DNA of 64,000 nt, taken from NCBI RefSeq assembly GCF_041821045.1, contig NZ_JBGUAW010000004.1:248001-312000 (forward strand), read 5' to 3'. The translations under genes were made by a program, and so were the position numbers. Under the pieces are notes generated by a model. That model did not search any database, was not told where the DNA came from, and was given only the letters and a program-made list of their open reading frames with translations. Positions within the stretch are counted from its first letter, which is position 1. Each line of letters opens with the position of its first letter. Source of the stretch: Thiohalorhabdus sp. Cl-TMA. GTDB lineage: Bacteria; Pseudomonadota; Gammaproteobacteria; Thiohalorhabdales; Thiohalorhabdaceae. Shown in pieces: positions 30,177-41,584 of this stretch.

Positions 30177-31163
30177 CTACGCGCCCGGGAAGGGACCCTC
30201 TCGCGGGAACCGGTCGCGGTCATGCGGCCCGTCGTAGCGCAGCCGCGGCCCCTTGGGCACGATGCCGGTGGGATTGAGGGTCGGGTGGCTTCCGTAGTAG
30301 TGGCGCTTAATGTGGTCGAGATCCACGGTTTCCGCCACGCCCGGCACCTGATAGAGCTCCCGCAGGTAGCCCACCAGGTTGGGGAAGTCGGCGATCCGCT
30401 GGCGGTTGCATTTGAAATGGCCTACATAGACGGGATCGAAGCGCACCAGCGTGGTGAACAGCCGCCAGTCCGCCTCGGTTAGCCGGTTCCCCACCAGGTA
30501 GCGGTGCTCCGCAAGCCGGTCCTCCACGGCGTCCAGGGCGCCGAACAGGGCGTCGAAGGCCTCCTCGTAGGCTTCCTGGGTCTGGGCGAATCCGGTGCGA
30601 TAGACGCCGTTGTTGATGTCGTTGTAGACCCAGGCGTTCACCGCGTCGATCTCCCCGCGGAGGGCCTCCGGATAGAAGTCCAGGCGGTCATCGGCTATAT
30701 GGTCGAATTCGCTGTTGAGCATGCGGATGATATCCGCCGACTCGTTGCTCACCGCGGTTCCGGCCTGCTTGTCCCACAGCAGCGGGACCGTGACCCGTCC
30801 GGTATAGCGGGGATCGCCCTTGACGTATACTTCCCGCAGGTAGGCGCAGCCGTTGACCGTGTCCGGAATGCATCCGGGCCCCTCGGAGAAATGCCAGCCC
30901 TCCTCGCCCATTATGGGATCCACTATGGAGATGGTGATGGCCTCCTCCAGACCCTTGAGCTTGCGGAATATCAGGGTCCGGTGGGCCCACGGACAGGCGA
31001 GGGACAGGTACAGGTGGTACCGTCCGGACTCGGCCGGAAAGCCCGTGGAGCCGTCGCGGCGCACCCAGTCCCGGAAGGGGCTGTCCGGACGCACGAAGCG
31101 GCCGCCCTCGGTCTCCGGGGAAAAGGCCTCTTTCTGCCAGACGCCATCGATCAGCTTACCCAT
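30177..31163 (-). CDS. yqjG: Glutathionyl-hydroquinone reductase (Xi-class glutathione transferase)
   Basis: A 328-residue enzyme reducing glutathionyl-hydroquinones. The N-terminal thioredoxin-like domain carries the Xi-class motif [18 protein letters not shown] with catalytic Cys57, preceded by the family start DGVWQKEAF and FRDWV. The C-terminal helical domain holds [23 protein letters not shown], the Tyr-rich segment of the class, and ends [13 protein letters not shown]. The length fits the family. It sits between the TetR operator region and nadA, transcribed away from nadA. Confidence 0.93.
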   Translation of the reverse strand: MGKLIDGVWQKEAFSPETEGGRFVRPDSPFRDWVRRDGSTGFPAESGRYHLYLSLACPWAHRTLIFRKLKGLEEAITISIVDPIMGEEGWHFSEGPGCIPDTVNGCAYLREVYVKGDPRYTGRVTVPLLWDKQAGTAVSNESADIIRMLNSEFDHIADDRLDFYPEALRGEIDAVNAWVYNDINNGVYRTGFAQTQEAYEEAFDALFGALDAVEDRLAEHRYLVGNRLTEADWRLFTTLVRFDPVYVGHFKCNRQRIADFPNLVGYLRELYQVPGVAETVDLDHIKRHYYGSHPTLNPTGIVPKGPRLRYDGPHDRDRFPREGPFPGA

Positions 31164-31313
31164 AATGATATCCTTACCAAATCAATCGGAAATTTTCGCC
31201 TTTCACCCGGTCTAAGGGACCGGGTAGACTTTGGCGGTCCAACCAGACCGGTGCAGTCCAGGCCGGGCGGTGGTCGCGATCCCTGCCCCCGATGGGGAAC
31301 AAGGAGAATGCCG

Positions 31314-32390
31314 ATGGATTCTACGATCACCATCCCCGAGGTGACCGAAAACCAGCTTCCGGAGGGGCCCTCCACCGAGGACCGGGAGCACGCCATGACC
31401 GGACCGGAGCGCAAGGCCCTGGTGGAACGGGCCAAGACCCTCCTGTCCGAGCAGGACGCCGTCCTGGTGGCGCATTACTATACCTCCGGGGACCTGCAGG
31501 ATCTGGCGGAGGAAACCGGGGGCCACGTGGCCGATTCCCTGGAGATGGCCCGCTTCGGGCATGGCCACCCAGCAAGCACGCTGGTGGTGGCGGGTGTCCG
31601 ATTCATGGGCGAAACGGCCAAGATCCTCAACCCGGAAAAGCGGGTCCTGATGCCCACGCTGGAGGCCGAGTGCTCGCTGGACCTCGGATGCCCGGCCGAC
31701 CAGTTTACCGAATTCTGCGACGCCCATCCCGATCATACCGTGGTGGTCTACGCCAACACCTCGGCCGCGGTGAAGGCCCGCGCCGACTGGGTGGTGACCT
31801 CCTCCATCGCCGTGGACGTGGTTCGCCACCTCGTCGAGCGCGGCGAGAAGGTGCTCTTCGGGCCCGACAAGCACCTGGGCCACTACATCGAGCGCGTCAC
31901 CGGGGCCGAGCTGCTGCTCTGGCCGGGCTCCTGTGTCGTGCACGACCGTTTCAAGGCCCAGGAGCTCCAGGCCCTCATGGCCGAGCAGCCCGGGGCCAAG
32001 GTCCTGGTCCATCCCGAGTCCCCGCAGCCGGTCATCGAGCTGGCGGACGTGGTGGGCTCCACCACCCAGCTCATCCAGGCGGTGCAGGACCTGGACGCGG
32101 ACACCTTCATCGTGGCCACCGACCGGGGGATCTTCCACAAGATGCAGGAAGTGGCCCCGGGGAAGACCTTCCTGGAGGCGCCCAGCGCCGGCGCCGGCGC
32201 TACCTGCCGGAGCTGCGCCCACTGCCCCTGGATGGCCATGAACGGCATCTCCAACCTGGTGACCACCCTGGAACAGGGCGCCAACGAGATCTTCGTGGAC
32301 CCCGAAACGGGCCGTCAGGCCTGGAAGCCCCTCAAGCGCATGCTCGATTTCAACGAGGCGCGCAAGCAGCGCATCCACGCGGGGACCTGA
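31314..32390 (+). CDS. nadA: Quinolinate synthase NadA
   Basis: A 358-residue [4Fe-4S] enzyme that condenses iminoaspartate and dihydroxyacetone phosphate to quinolinate for NAD synthesis. The three pseudo-symmetric domains show [47 protein letters not shown] and TDRGIFHKM; cluster Cys candidates lie in [23 protein letters not shown] and [14 protein letters not shown] chose the ATG at 31314 because AAGGAG (31301-31306) is 7 bases before it; the ATG at 31308 would be too close. A bidirectional terminator follows. Confidence 0.96.
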   Translation: MDSTITIPEVTENQLPEGPSTEDREHAMTGPERKALVERAKTLLSEQDAVLVAHYYTSGDLQDLAEETGGHVADSLEMARFGHGHPASTLVVAGVRFMGETAKILNPEKRVLMPTLEAECSLDLGCPADQFTEFCDAHPDHTVVVYANTSAAVKARADWVVTSSIAVDVVRHLVERGEKVLFGPDKHLGHYIERVTGAELLLWPGSCVVHDRFKAQELQALMAEQPGAKVLVHPESPQPVIELADVVGSTTQLIQAVQDLDADTFIVATDRGIFHKMQEVAPGKTFLEAPSAGAGATCRSCAHCPWMAMNGISNLVTTLEQGANEIFVDPETGRQAWKPLKRMLDFNEARKQRIHAGT

Positions 32391-32436
32391 CCCGTTCCGG
32401 CGGGCGCCCGCGGGCTGCGCCGGACAGTAGGCGAAC

Positions 32437-32466
32437 AAAAAATCGGGCCCCGGGGCCCGATTTTTT
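32437..32466. terminator. Bidirectional intrinsic terminator between nadA and the thioredoxin gene
   Basis: A 30-base perfect palindrome: six A, a GC-rich stem built from TCGGGCCCC and its complement, then six T. It terminates both converging transcripts. Confidence 0.92.
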
Positions 32467-32505
32467 CATGGCGGTCCCGCACCGGGCTCGGCCGGAACGG
32501 GAAGG

Positions 32506-32886
32506 CTATCCTTTGCCGCCCTGCTGGCTCTGCTGCTCCTCGATATCCTTGCGCACCTGGTCCATATCGAGATCCCGGGCCTGCTGGATGATGCTCTCCA
32601 GGCCCTCGCGGGGCAGGACCCCGGACTCCTGGAAGATGATCACCTGCTCCCGGAACAGCATCAGGGTCGGTATGGAGCGGATCCCGAAATGCCCGGCGAG
32701 CTCCTGCTGGTTCTCGGTATCCACCTTGCCGAACACGATATCCGGATAATCCTCGGATACCTCCTCGTAGATGGGGGCGAAGCTCTTGCAGGGCTCGCAC
32801 CAGGAAGCCCAGAAATCCACGAATACCATGTCGTTGTCCATGACCGTGGACTCGAAATTGTCCTTGGTTAGGTCGACCGTTGCCAC
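32506..32886 (-). CDS. Thioredoxin-family protein with CEPC active site
   Basis: A 126-residue thioredoxin fold (VFVDFWASWCEPCKSFAPIYEEVSEDY, GIRSIPTLMLFREQ with the cis-Pro). The redox motif is C30-E-P-C33 rather than the CGPC of canonical thioredoxin, which may shift its redox potential. It carries a C-terminal helical extension rich in Gln, Asp and Lys (ARDLDMDQVRKDIEEQQSQQ). There is no signal peptide, so it is cytoplasmic. Start MATVDL at 32886. A long hairpin lies in the upstream region. Confidence 0.9.
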   Translation of the reverse strand: MATVDLTKDNFESTVMDNDMVFVDFWASWCEPCKSFAPIYEEVSEDYPDIVFGKVDTENQQELAGHFGIRSIPTLMLFREQVIIFQESGVLPREGLESIIQQARDLDMDQVRKDIEEQQSQQGGKG

Positions 32887-32925
32887 TTTGAGCTCCTATG
32901 GTTGGCCGGAAGCGGGCGGGCGCCC

Positions 32926-32957
32926 GCCGGTCCCCATCCGGGAGAATGGGGACCGGC
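32926..32957. repeat. 12-base inverted repeat upstream of the thioredoxin gene
   Basis: Perfect arms GCCGGTCCCCAT (32926-32937) and its complement (32946-32957) around an 8-base loop, 40 bases before the thioredoxin start. There is no T-run on either side, so it is an operator or leader hairpin rather than a terminator. Confidence 0.6.
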
Positions 32958-33130
32958 CGACGCACGCGGCGACGTAACCAATGATCTTCGCATGTATGCC
33001 GGGCGCTGTAACCCTGATGATCCCCTGCACCCCATGACGCCTCCGCACCCGCCACGCGGTTTCCGCCTTGCACGGCACGCCGCCGGAGCACATCATCCCC
33101 GCTGCAATACCGGCAGCCCTTCCGGAGCCC

Positions 33131-34855
33131 ATGGTGACCGCAGAGATCCCCATTGCACGGGTTATGAACCCGGAAATCCTCCATTGCCCGCCGGACGTCC
33201 CGCTTTCCGACGCGGCCCGACGCATGACCGAGGCCGGATGCAGCTCCATCGTCATCATGGCGGACGGGGAGCCGCAGGGAATCTGGACCGAGCGGGACGC
33301 CCTGGGAATCGATCTGGCCGCCACCGGGGAATGGCGCCGGCCCATCGCCGAATTCATGGCCGCCCCCCTCAAGACCGTGGAGCATCGGGCCACCCTCGGT
33401 GACGTTGCGGTGCGCTTCAAGGAGGAAGGCGTCCGCCATCTCCTGGTCGTGACGGAAGACGGAAGCCCGTGCGGCGTGGTCACCCAGACCGACGTGGTGC
33501 TGAACCAGGGGATGGAGTGGTATCTCCATCTGCGGGAGGTGGACTCGGCGATCCTGGGCGCCCCGCTGATCCTCCCCGGCGACCGGCCCCTGGACCAGGC
33601 GGCCGCCGTCATGAACGAGCACGGCCACGAGGCCGCCCTGGTACGCGGGGAAGACGGCACCCTGGGCATCCTCACCGAGCGCGACGTGGTGCGCATCCTG
33701 GGCGAGGCGCGGGCGGTCGCGGACGCCGGGGAGGCCGCCAGTCAGCCGCTCCTCACCGTGCCCCGCGACTATACCCTTCTCCACGCCCGCAACCTGATGG
33801 TGGACAACGGCCACCGCCATCTGGGCGTAACCGACGCCGACGGCGGGCCCGTGGGGCTCATCAGCTTCGACGACATCCTCTCCAACGTGGAGCACATGTA
33901 CGTGGAGGAGCTGAGCAACGCCCTGAAGGAGCGCGACACCGCGCTATCCGCCTCCCGCCATCACCTGCGCCTGGCGGAGCAGGTGATCGAGACCTCCCTG
34001 GAGGGAATCATGATCACCGACGCCGGGGGACGCATAGAGTCGGTAAACCCCGCATTCACGCACCTCACCGGTTACACGGAGGAAGAAGTCCTCGGGCGCA
34101 CCCCCGGGATCCTGAGCTCGGGATACCACGACGAGGCCTTCTATCGCGCCATGTGGGACAAGCTGCGGGATACGGGAGGCTGGCAGGGGGAGATCTGGAA
34201 CCGACGCAAGAACGGCGAGGTCTATCCGGAGCTGCTCACCATCACGGCCATACCCGGTGAGGACGGCGAAGTTTCCAATTACGCCGGCATCTTCAGCGAC
34301 ATCACCCAGCTCAAGGAGAACGAGGAGCGCATCCGGAACCAGGCCTACTACGATCCCCTCACCGAGCTGCCCAACCGCCGGCTATTCCAGGACCGCCTGA
34401 GCATGGCCATCGCCCACGGCCATCGCCAGGGATCGCGCATGGCGGTTCTGTTCCTGGATCTGGACCATTTCAAGCCGGTGAACGACCGGCTCGGCCATGC
34501 CGCCGGAGACCGACTCCTGGTGACCATCGCCGAGCGGCTTCGGGGCTGCGTGCGCGAGGACGACACCATCGCCCGCATGGGCGGGGACGAGTTCATCATC
34601 CTGGCCACCGAGCTGGAGGGTCCGGAGCAGGCCGCCCGGGTGGCCCGGCGTATCCTGGCCACCTTCCACGACCCCATGGTGCTTGCGGATTCCAAGCTGG
34701 CCGTCAGCGGCAGCATCGGCATCAGCCTCTATCCCGACGACAGCACCGACGCCGAGACCCTGGTGCGCAACGCCGACGCGGCCATGTACCGCAGCAAGTC
34801 CCGGGGGCGGAACAGCTACCATTTCTACGAGCCGTCCCTGGACCCCACCCGCTAG
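33131..34855 (+). CDS. CBS-PAS-GGDEF diguanylate cyclase
   Basis: A 574-residue soluble protein. Four CBS motifs (about residues 10-65, 70-125, 138-195, 200-255) form two Bateman modules that bind adenine nucleotides. A PAS domain follows (about 285-395, EGIMITDAGGRIESVNPAFTHLTGYTEEEVLGR), then a GGDEF domain with LTELPNRRLFQDRL, the metal site FLDLDHFKPVND and intact MGGDEF. The inhibitory RxxD site is REDD, five residues before GGDEF. It should make c-di-GMP in response to nucleotide state and a PAS cue. There is no EAL domain and no membrane segment. Start ATG at 33131, with GGAG just upstream. Confidence 0.9.
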   Translation: MVTAEIPIARVMNPEILHCPPDVPLSDAARRMTEAGCSSIVIMADGEPQGIWTERDALGIDLAATGEWRRPIAEFMAAPLKTVEHRATLGDVAVRFKEEGVRHLLVVTEDGSPCGVVTQTDVVLNQGMEWYLHLREVDSAILGAPLILPGDRPLDQAAAVMNEHGHEAALVRGEDGTLGILTERDVVRILGEARAVADAGEAASQPLLTVPRDYTLLHARNLMVDNGHRHLGVTDADGGPVGLISFDDILSNVEHMYVEELSNALKERDTALSASRHHLRLAEQVIETSLEGIMITDAGGRIESVNPAFTHLTGYTEEEVLGRTPGILSSGYHDEAFYRAMWDKLRDTGGWQGEIWNRRKNGEVYPELLTITAIPGEDGEVSNYAGIFSDITQLKENEERIRNQAYYDPLTELPNRRLFQDRLSMAIAHGHRQGSRMAVLFLDLDHFKPVNDRLGHAAGDRLLVTIAERLRGCVREDDTIARMGGDEFIILATELEGPEQAARVARRILATFHDPMVLADSKLAVSGSIGISLYPDDSTDAETLVRNADAAMYRSKSRGRNSYHFYEPSLDPTR

Positions 34856-34883
34856 ACGCCCCCGGGAAGCTGCGGCGAGGGCC

Positions 34884-35372
34884 TCAGCGGCTCATTTGGA
34901 GCCCCGGGAAACGGCCCGCTACGTAGTCCCCGTGGCAGGTGACGCAGGCCCGGCTCATGCGCCCGAGCACGCGGAGCTGCCGGCCCGTGTCCCGTGCCTC
35001 GGCGGCCCGCGCCAGCTCGGCGGCGGCACTGTGGAACCGCTTGTCCAGCTTCAAGAAGCGGTCGGGTACGGCTGCCACCAGGTCCTGGCGGTCGGAGGGA
35101 GTAAGGGACTGTTTGAGGATGAAGCTGGCGTGGATAGCACGCGCCTTTTCGGCCACGAGCCCATGGTCCCCGGTAACGATGGCCCCGAAGATGGTCTGCA
35201 TGGCGCCCAGGATGGCCTGCATCTCGCGGCGGAGGAGCCGGTCCAGCTTGGGGGACAGATCCTTGACCACCGCCCGCGGCTCTTCCGCGGCGGCCGGCGG
35301 ACCGGCCATAACACCCAGCAGCAGGCCGAGGACCATGAAGCGCGTGGCAATCGGGCAACCCTGCCGTACCAT
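34884..35372 (-). CDS. Cytochrome c'-like (class II) c-type cytochrome
   Basis: A 162-residue exported heme protein. A signal peptide (ATRFMVLGLLLGVMAGPPAAA) is followed by an all-helical domain and a single heme site CVTCH at residues 143-147 near the C terminus, the position typical of cytochrome c' and related four-helix cytochromes. These bind NO or CO, or carry electrons, in the periplasm. The tail HGDYVAGRFPGL after the heme is short. Start at 35372 after GGAAGGG. Confidence 0.82.
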   Translation of the reverse strand: MVRQGCPIATRFMVLGLLLGVMAGPPAAAEEPRAVVKDLSPKLDRLLRREMQAILGAMQTIFGAIVTGDHGLVAEKARAIHASFILKQSLTPSDRQDLVAAVPDRFLKLDKRFHSAAAELARAAEARDTGRQLRVLGRMSRACVTCHGDYVAGRFPGLQMSR

Positions 35373-35438
35373 GGCGATTCCCTTCCGTGCGGCGGCTGGA
35401 AAGACGGAAAAGAATCATTCCATAAGCAACTTTCACGG

Positions 35439-35717
35439 TCAAAGCTCCGCCTCGGCCTCGCGCCGGCATTCCGCCAGCACCTCCCCCGGAACGCGGCGCA
35501 GGGCAAGCCAGACGAGCAGGGGCACCAGCACCAGGTCGTCAAGCTGTCCGAGCAGCGGTATCCAGTCGGGGATGAGATCCACCGGCGACAGGGCATAGCC
35601 CACCGCCAAGCCGAGCAGCCAACGGGCGGCGCGCGGCGTGCCCGGGTGGCCCAGCACCCGGCGGTAGACCCCGAGCTCCCGCCGGAAACGCGCCTTCCAG
35701 ACGCGCAGCCCCCTCAC
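35439..35717 (-). CDS. YkvA/DUF1232 family small membrane protein
   Basis: A 92-residue protein with the DUF1232 core (LLGLAVGYALSPVDLIPDWIPLLGQLDDLVLVPLLVWLALRRVP), forming two hydrophobic segments around the conserved SPVDLIPD motif. Function is not established. It starts with GTG in a 4-base GTGA overlap with the stop of the M48 protease gene, so translation of the two is probably coupled. Confidence 0.85.
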   Translation of the reverse strand: MRGLRVWKARFRRELGVYRRVLGHPGTPRAARWLLGLAVGYALSPVDLIPDWIPLLGQLDDLVLVPLLVWLALRRVPGEVLAECRREAEAEL

Positions 35718-36544
35718 CGTCCGGCGTTCCGGTTCGCCCCGCGCCGCGCCCGCGCGGCGCGGTATTCCTCCATGGCCTCGGGCATCCATTTCTTCAGCCG
35801 CTCGATGCGCTTGCCGTGCGGCGGATGGGTGGAGAGGAAGACGGGCGGCCCGCCGTTCTCCGTGGACTCGTCCATGCGCTGCCAGAAGTCCACGGCGGCA
35901 CGTGGATCGTAGCCGGCCCGCGCCATGTACATCAGTCCGATGCGGTCCGCCTCCAGCTCCTGCTGGCGGCTGTGCGGCAGCAGGATGCCCACCTGCGCGC
36001 CCAGCCCGTAGGCGGCCAGGAACAGCTGCTGGGTCCGGGCGGGCTTTTCGTTCAAGGCCGTGGCCAGGGCGATGCCGCCCATCTGCACCAGGAGCAGCTC
36101 GGACATGCGCTCGCCCCCGTGCCGGGCGGCAACGTGGGCCACCTCGTGGCCCATGACGGTGGCCAGCTGCGCATCGTTCTTCGCCACCTCCAGGATGCCC
36201 TCGTAGGCCCCCACCCGGCCGCCGGGAAGGGCGAAGGCGTTCTTCTGTTCGTTGGCGAAGGCGACGAACTGCCATTCCTCGGGCGGCACCCGGGTATCCT
36301 CGGCGGTTACCCGGGCGATGCGGCTCCCCACCTCCTCCACCCGGCGCCGGGCCCGGGGATCGTCGGATACCGGCTCCTCTTCCTTGATCTGCCGGAAGCT
36401 CCGGATCCCCATGTCCACCATCTGGGCCTGCGGCACCAGCATCAGGGACTGCCGGCCCGTCTCGGGGACCGTATAGCAGCCGGCGATAACCAGCGCGGCA
36501 AGCAGGGCCCCCAGCCAGCTCCGCGCCAACACCCGTGCTGTCAT
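35714..36544 (-). CDS. M48 family zinc metalloprotease lipoprotein (LoiP/YcaL-like)
   Basis: A 276-residue lipoprotein (signal ending LVIAGC, Cys23) with the M48 peptidase site HEVAH in VMGHEVAHVAARHGGERM and the downstream Glu in ELEADRIGLMYMARAGYDPRAA. The pattern STHPPHGKRIERLKKWMPEA closes the domain. Such proteases act in envelope protein quality control. The ATG at 36544 places the lipobox correctly. It is coupled to the small DUF1232 gene behind it. Confidence 0.93.
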   Translation of the reverse strand: MTARVLARSWLGALLAALVIAGCYTVPETGRQSLMLVPQAQMVDMGIRSFRQIKEEEPVSDDPRARRRVEEVGSRIARVTAEDTRVPPEEWQFVAFANEQKNAFALPGGRVGAYEGILEVAKNDAQLATVMGHEVAHVAARHGGERMSELLLVQMGGIALATALNEKPARTQQLFLAAYGLGAQVGILLPHSRQQELEADRIGLMYMARAGYDPRAAVDFWQRMDESTENGGPPVFLSTHPPHGKRIERLKKWMPEAMEEYRAARARRGANRNAGR

Positions 36545-36845
36545 TTCCGTCTCCCTTCCCGGCCGCGGCGCCGGATACGCCGGGCCCGATCCGATTGCGC
36601 CCCACCCTCCCACAAGGACCGCTCGCTCCGGGGCCGTCAAGGCGGCTTACGGCGAGACGGCCCATCTCTAATATTTACGTACGCGCCCGCTTCGTGTCCC
36701 GTTGCAGCAATCCGTTACCTTTCCCAGCGGCCTGAGGAGTCCGGAGCGCGGACCGGCCGCTTGCCTCGCCCGTTCCGGGGCTCTAGGGTATCCGGCCGGG
36801 CTCCTCCTCCCGAGGGGCCGGCCCCGGCCCGGAGGCGAGCCACCC
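36545..36845. other. Divergent region between the M48 protease and a diguanylate cyclase
   Basis: 301 bases. It contains TAATATTT near 36669-36676, followed by TACGTACG, in otherwise GC-rich DNA, a plausible promoter location. No gene or hairpin is recognised. Confidence 0.4.
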
Positions 36846-38099
36846 ATGGACAACAATCGGCGCACTCAGCTGCTCGAGGCGGCGGTGGAGCAATCCTTCA
36901 ACCCTGTGGTCATAACCACTGCCCAGCTGGAGCTCCCCGGGCCTCAGATCCTCTACGTGAACACCGCCTTCACCCGGATGACGGGCTATACCACCGAGGA
37001 GGTGTACGGCCGCACGCCCCGCATCCTCCAGGGCCCGGAAACGGACCATTCGGTGATCCAGCGGCTCCGCGACCGCCTCTGGAACGGCCAGAGCTTCCAG
37101 GGCACCACAATCAACTACCGCAAGGACGGCTCCAGCTACTGGGTGGAATGGAACATTTCCCCCATCCGCGACGAAGCCGGGGAAATCCGCAACTTCGTCT
37201 CGGTCCAGCGGGACATCACCGACCAGGTCATGGCCGAGCGGGAACGGCGCCTACTGGCGACGGCCCTGGACGCCAACGCGGACAACGTCCTCATTACCGA
37301 CCGCAGCGGCGCCATAACCTACGTGAACCAGGCCTTCGTCAGGCAAACGGGCTATCCCCTGAAGGATATCCGGGGGCAGCAGCCCAGCATCCTCAAGTCC
37401 GGCGAGCACGGTCCCGAGTTCTACCGCCGCCTGTGGGAAACCATACAGGACGGGGGAACCTTCCAGGCCACCTTCACCGACCGGTCGCGCGATGGGACCC
37501 GGTTCCATATGGAGCAGACCATCACTCCGGTGCGCGACGAGCGCGGCGAGGTCACCCATTACGTGGCCACCGGCAAGGACATCACCGAGCGGGTAAAGAT
37601 GGAGCAGGCGCTGGAGGAGATGGCCACCACGGACCTCCTCACCGGCCTGCCGAACCGCAGCCATGGCGAGCAGCTCCTCGACCGGCAATGGAACCGCACC
37701 GAGCGGTACGCCGAGGCGTTCAGCGTCATCATGGCGGATGTGGACCATTTCAAGGCCGTCAACGACCGCCACGGCCACGACGCGGGGGACCGGATCCTGT
37801 CCTGGGTGGCCGGGGCCTTGCGGAGCCAGCTCAGGGACTCGGATACCGCCATCCGCTGGGGCGGGGAGGAGTTCCTTATCCTGGCTCCGCACACCGGCCT
37901 TGAGGGCGCGGAGGAGCTCGCCGAGCGGATGCGAACCGCCGTCGCCGGGCACGAGGACCCGGAGGTGGGCTCCGTCACCCTGAGCCTGGGGGTGGCCACC
38001 CTCCGGGAGGGCGATACCAAGAAGCGGCTGATCAAACGGGCGGACTCCGCCCTGTACGCGGCCAAGGAGGCCGGCCGCAACCGGGTCAGCAGCGTGTGA
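36846..38099 (+). CDS. PAS-PAS-GGEEF diguanylate cyclase
   Basis: A 417-residue soluble c-di-GMP synthase. PAS 1 (about residues 12-125) closely follows the LOV pattern (NPVVITTAQLELPGPQILYVNTAFTRMTGY, GRTPRILQGPETD, INYRKDGSSYWVEWNISPIRDE) but has Pro where the photoactive Cys of LOV domains sits. PAS 2 (about 135-255) is generic. The GGDEF domain has LTGLPNRSHGEQLL, MADVDHFKAVNDRHGHDAGD and WGGEEF; the inhibitory site RDSD is intact. Start ATG at 36846 after GGAGG. Confidence 0.9.
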   Translation: MDNNRRTQLLEAAVEQSFNPVVITTAQLELPGPQILYVNTAFTRMTGYTTEEVYGRTPRILQGPETDHSVIQRLRDRLWNGQSFQGTTINYRKDGSSYWVEWNISPIRDEAGEIRNFVSVQRDITDQVMAERERRLLATALDANADNVLITDRSGAITYVNQAFVRQTGYPLKDIRGQQPSILKSGEHGPEFYRRLWETIQDGGTFQATFTDRSRDGTRFHMEQTITPVRDERGEVTHYVATGKDITERVKMEQALEEMATTDLLTGLPNRSHGEQLLDRQWNRTERYAEAFSVIMADVDHFKAVNDRHGHDAGDRILSWVAGALRSQLRDSDTAIRWGGEEFLILAPHTGLEGAEELAERMRTAVAGHEDPEVGSVTLSLGVATLREGDTKKRLIKRADSALYAAKEAGRNRVSSV

Positions 38100-38189
38100 G
38101 CGGATTGCCGCCTCCTGGCCCGGCATGGCCGCCGCCCGTACAATAGCCGCGACAAGTCATCGGCCGTAACCCAGCGGAAACGAGGGATC

Positions 38190-40544
<2,355 letters not shown>

Positions 40545-40615
40545 GCGCCCCTCTGGGGGCGCATGTTCACCACGCTTAGCAGACTGTTTGCATGAGCAAT
40601 TCCGGGGGAGCGCCC

Positions 40616-41455
40616 GTGTCCTACAACACCAGCACCTTTCAGGCGGGAGAGACGGTTTTCCGCGAAGGGGACCGGGGCCGCCGCGCCTTTCTGGTAAAGA
40701 GCGGCTGCATCGTGCTCTCCAGGGAGATGGAGGGCACGGAGGTGGTGCTGGACAGCCTCGGCCCCGGGGCAGTGTTCGGCGAGATCGCCGTCATCGCCGA
40801 GGCGCCGCGTACCGCCACCGCCGTGGCCGATGCCGACAGCGAGCTGGTGGAAATCGACCGCAAGTGGCTGAAGGCCGCCATGGAGGAGGCCCATCCACTG
40901 CTGAAGCGGCTCCTGGAGCACTTCCTGGAGCGTCTCCAGACCACCACTGAGCGCATCGAGGCCCGCTCCCGGGCGGAGGACGTTCGCCGCGCCGCCCATG
41001 TCCTGGACCTGATGCGGCACGCCCGGGCCGTGGAGGAGAAATCGGACACCCCGGAAGAGATTCCGGGCGTCAACATGAAGGCCTTCCTGGAACGGGCCAA
41101 GGCGGCCACGGGGCTGTCGGCGGCGGAGCTGCGGCAGGCCCTGGACCACCTCCAGGAGGAAGGGCTCATCGAGATCGCCCCCGAGCGCACCGGGCGCCAC
41201 CGCTGGGAACGGCTGATCCGTTTCCCCGCCCACGGACACTTCCTGGAACAAGCCGAGAAGCTGGTGGCCGACTGGCCCAACGGGCCGGTGGAGCCCCCGC
41301 TCCACCGGGACTCCCGGGACGTCTACGAGTTCGCCGAGCGGATGGGCAGCGAGCCCCGGGAGATCTTCCGGCTGCTTTATGAAGGGCAGCTCCAGCCCGA
41401 GCTGGTGCGCTTCTTCGATGACCAGCTCGACCCCAAAGCCACCGGACCCGATTGA
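40616..41455 (+). CDS. Cyclic-nucleotide-binding (Crp-like) protein
   Basis: A 279-residue protein with an N-terminal cNMP-binding domain (FQAGETVFREGDRGRRAFLVKSGCIVLSRE, GPGAVFGEIAVIAEAPRTATAVADADSELVEIDR; the phosphate-binding cassette is FGEIAVIAEAPRTATA). The middle part contains a possible winged helix (VNMKAFLERAKAATGLSAAELRQALDHLQEEGLIEI), but this is not a clear Crp HTH. I favour the GTG at 40616, with GGGGGAG just upstream; an ATG at 40592 is in frame but lacks a ribosome site. Role and ligand unknown. Confidence 0.8.
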   Translation: MSYNTSTFQAGETVFREGDRGRRAFLVKSGCIVLSREMEGTEVVLDSLGPGAVFGEIAVIAEAPRTATAVADADSELVEIDRKWLKAAMEEAHPLLKRLLEHFLERLQTTTERIEARSRAEDVRRAAHVLDLMRHARAVEEKSDTPEEIPGVNMKAFLERAKAATGLSAAELRQALDHLQEEGLIEIAPERTGRHRWERLIRFPAHGHFLEQAEKLVADWPNGPVEPPLHRDSRDVYEFAERMGSEPREIFRLLYEGQLQPELVRFFDDQLDPKATGPD

Positions 41456-41584
41456 GACCCCACGACGCCGGCCGGGAGGCCCCGGTCGGGCTGCTGCTCC
41501 TCGCTCAGTCACAGACCCGGCACCGGAACGGGCCGCAGCCGGTCCCACCGGGAGCCGCCCGAGCTCGCTGTCCTCGGGGCGGCC

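Noticed and set aside
30504-31313. In-frame extension of nadA by 270 codons
   Set aside because: It is antisense to the glutathionyl-hydroquinone reductase; AAGGAG and family length fix the nadA start at 31314.
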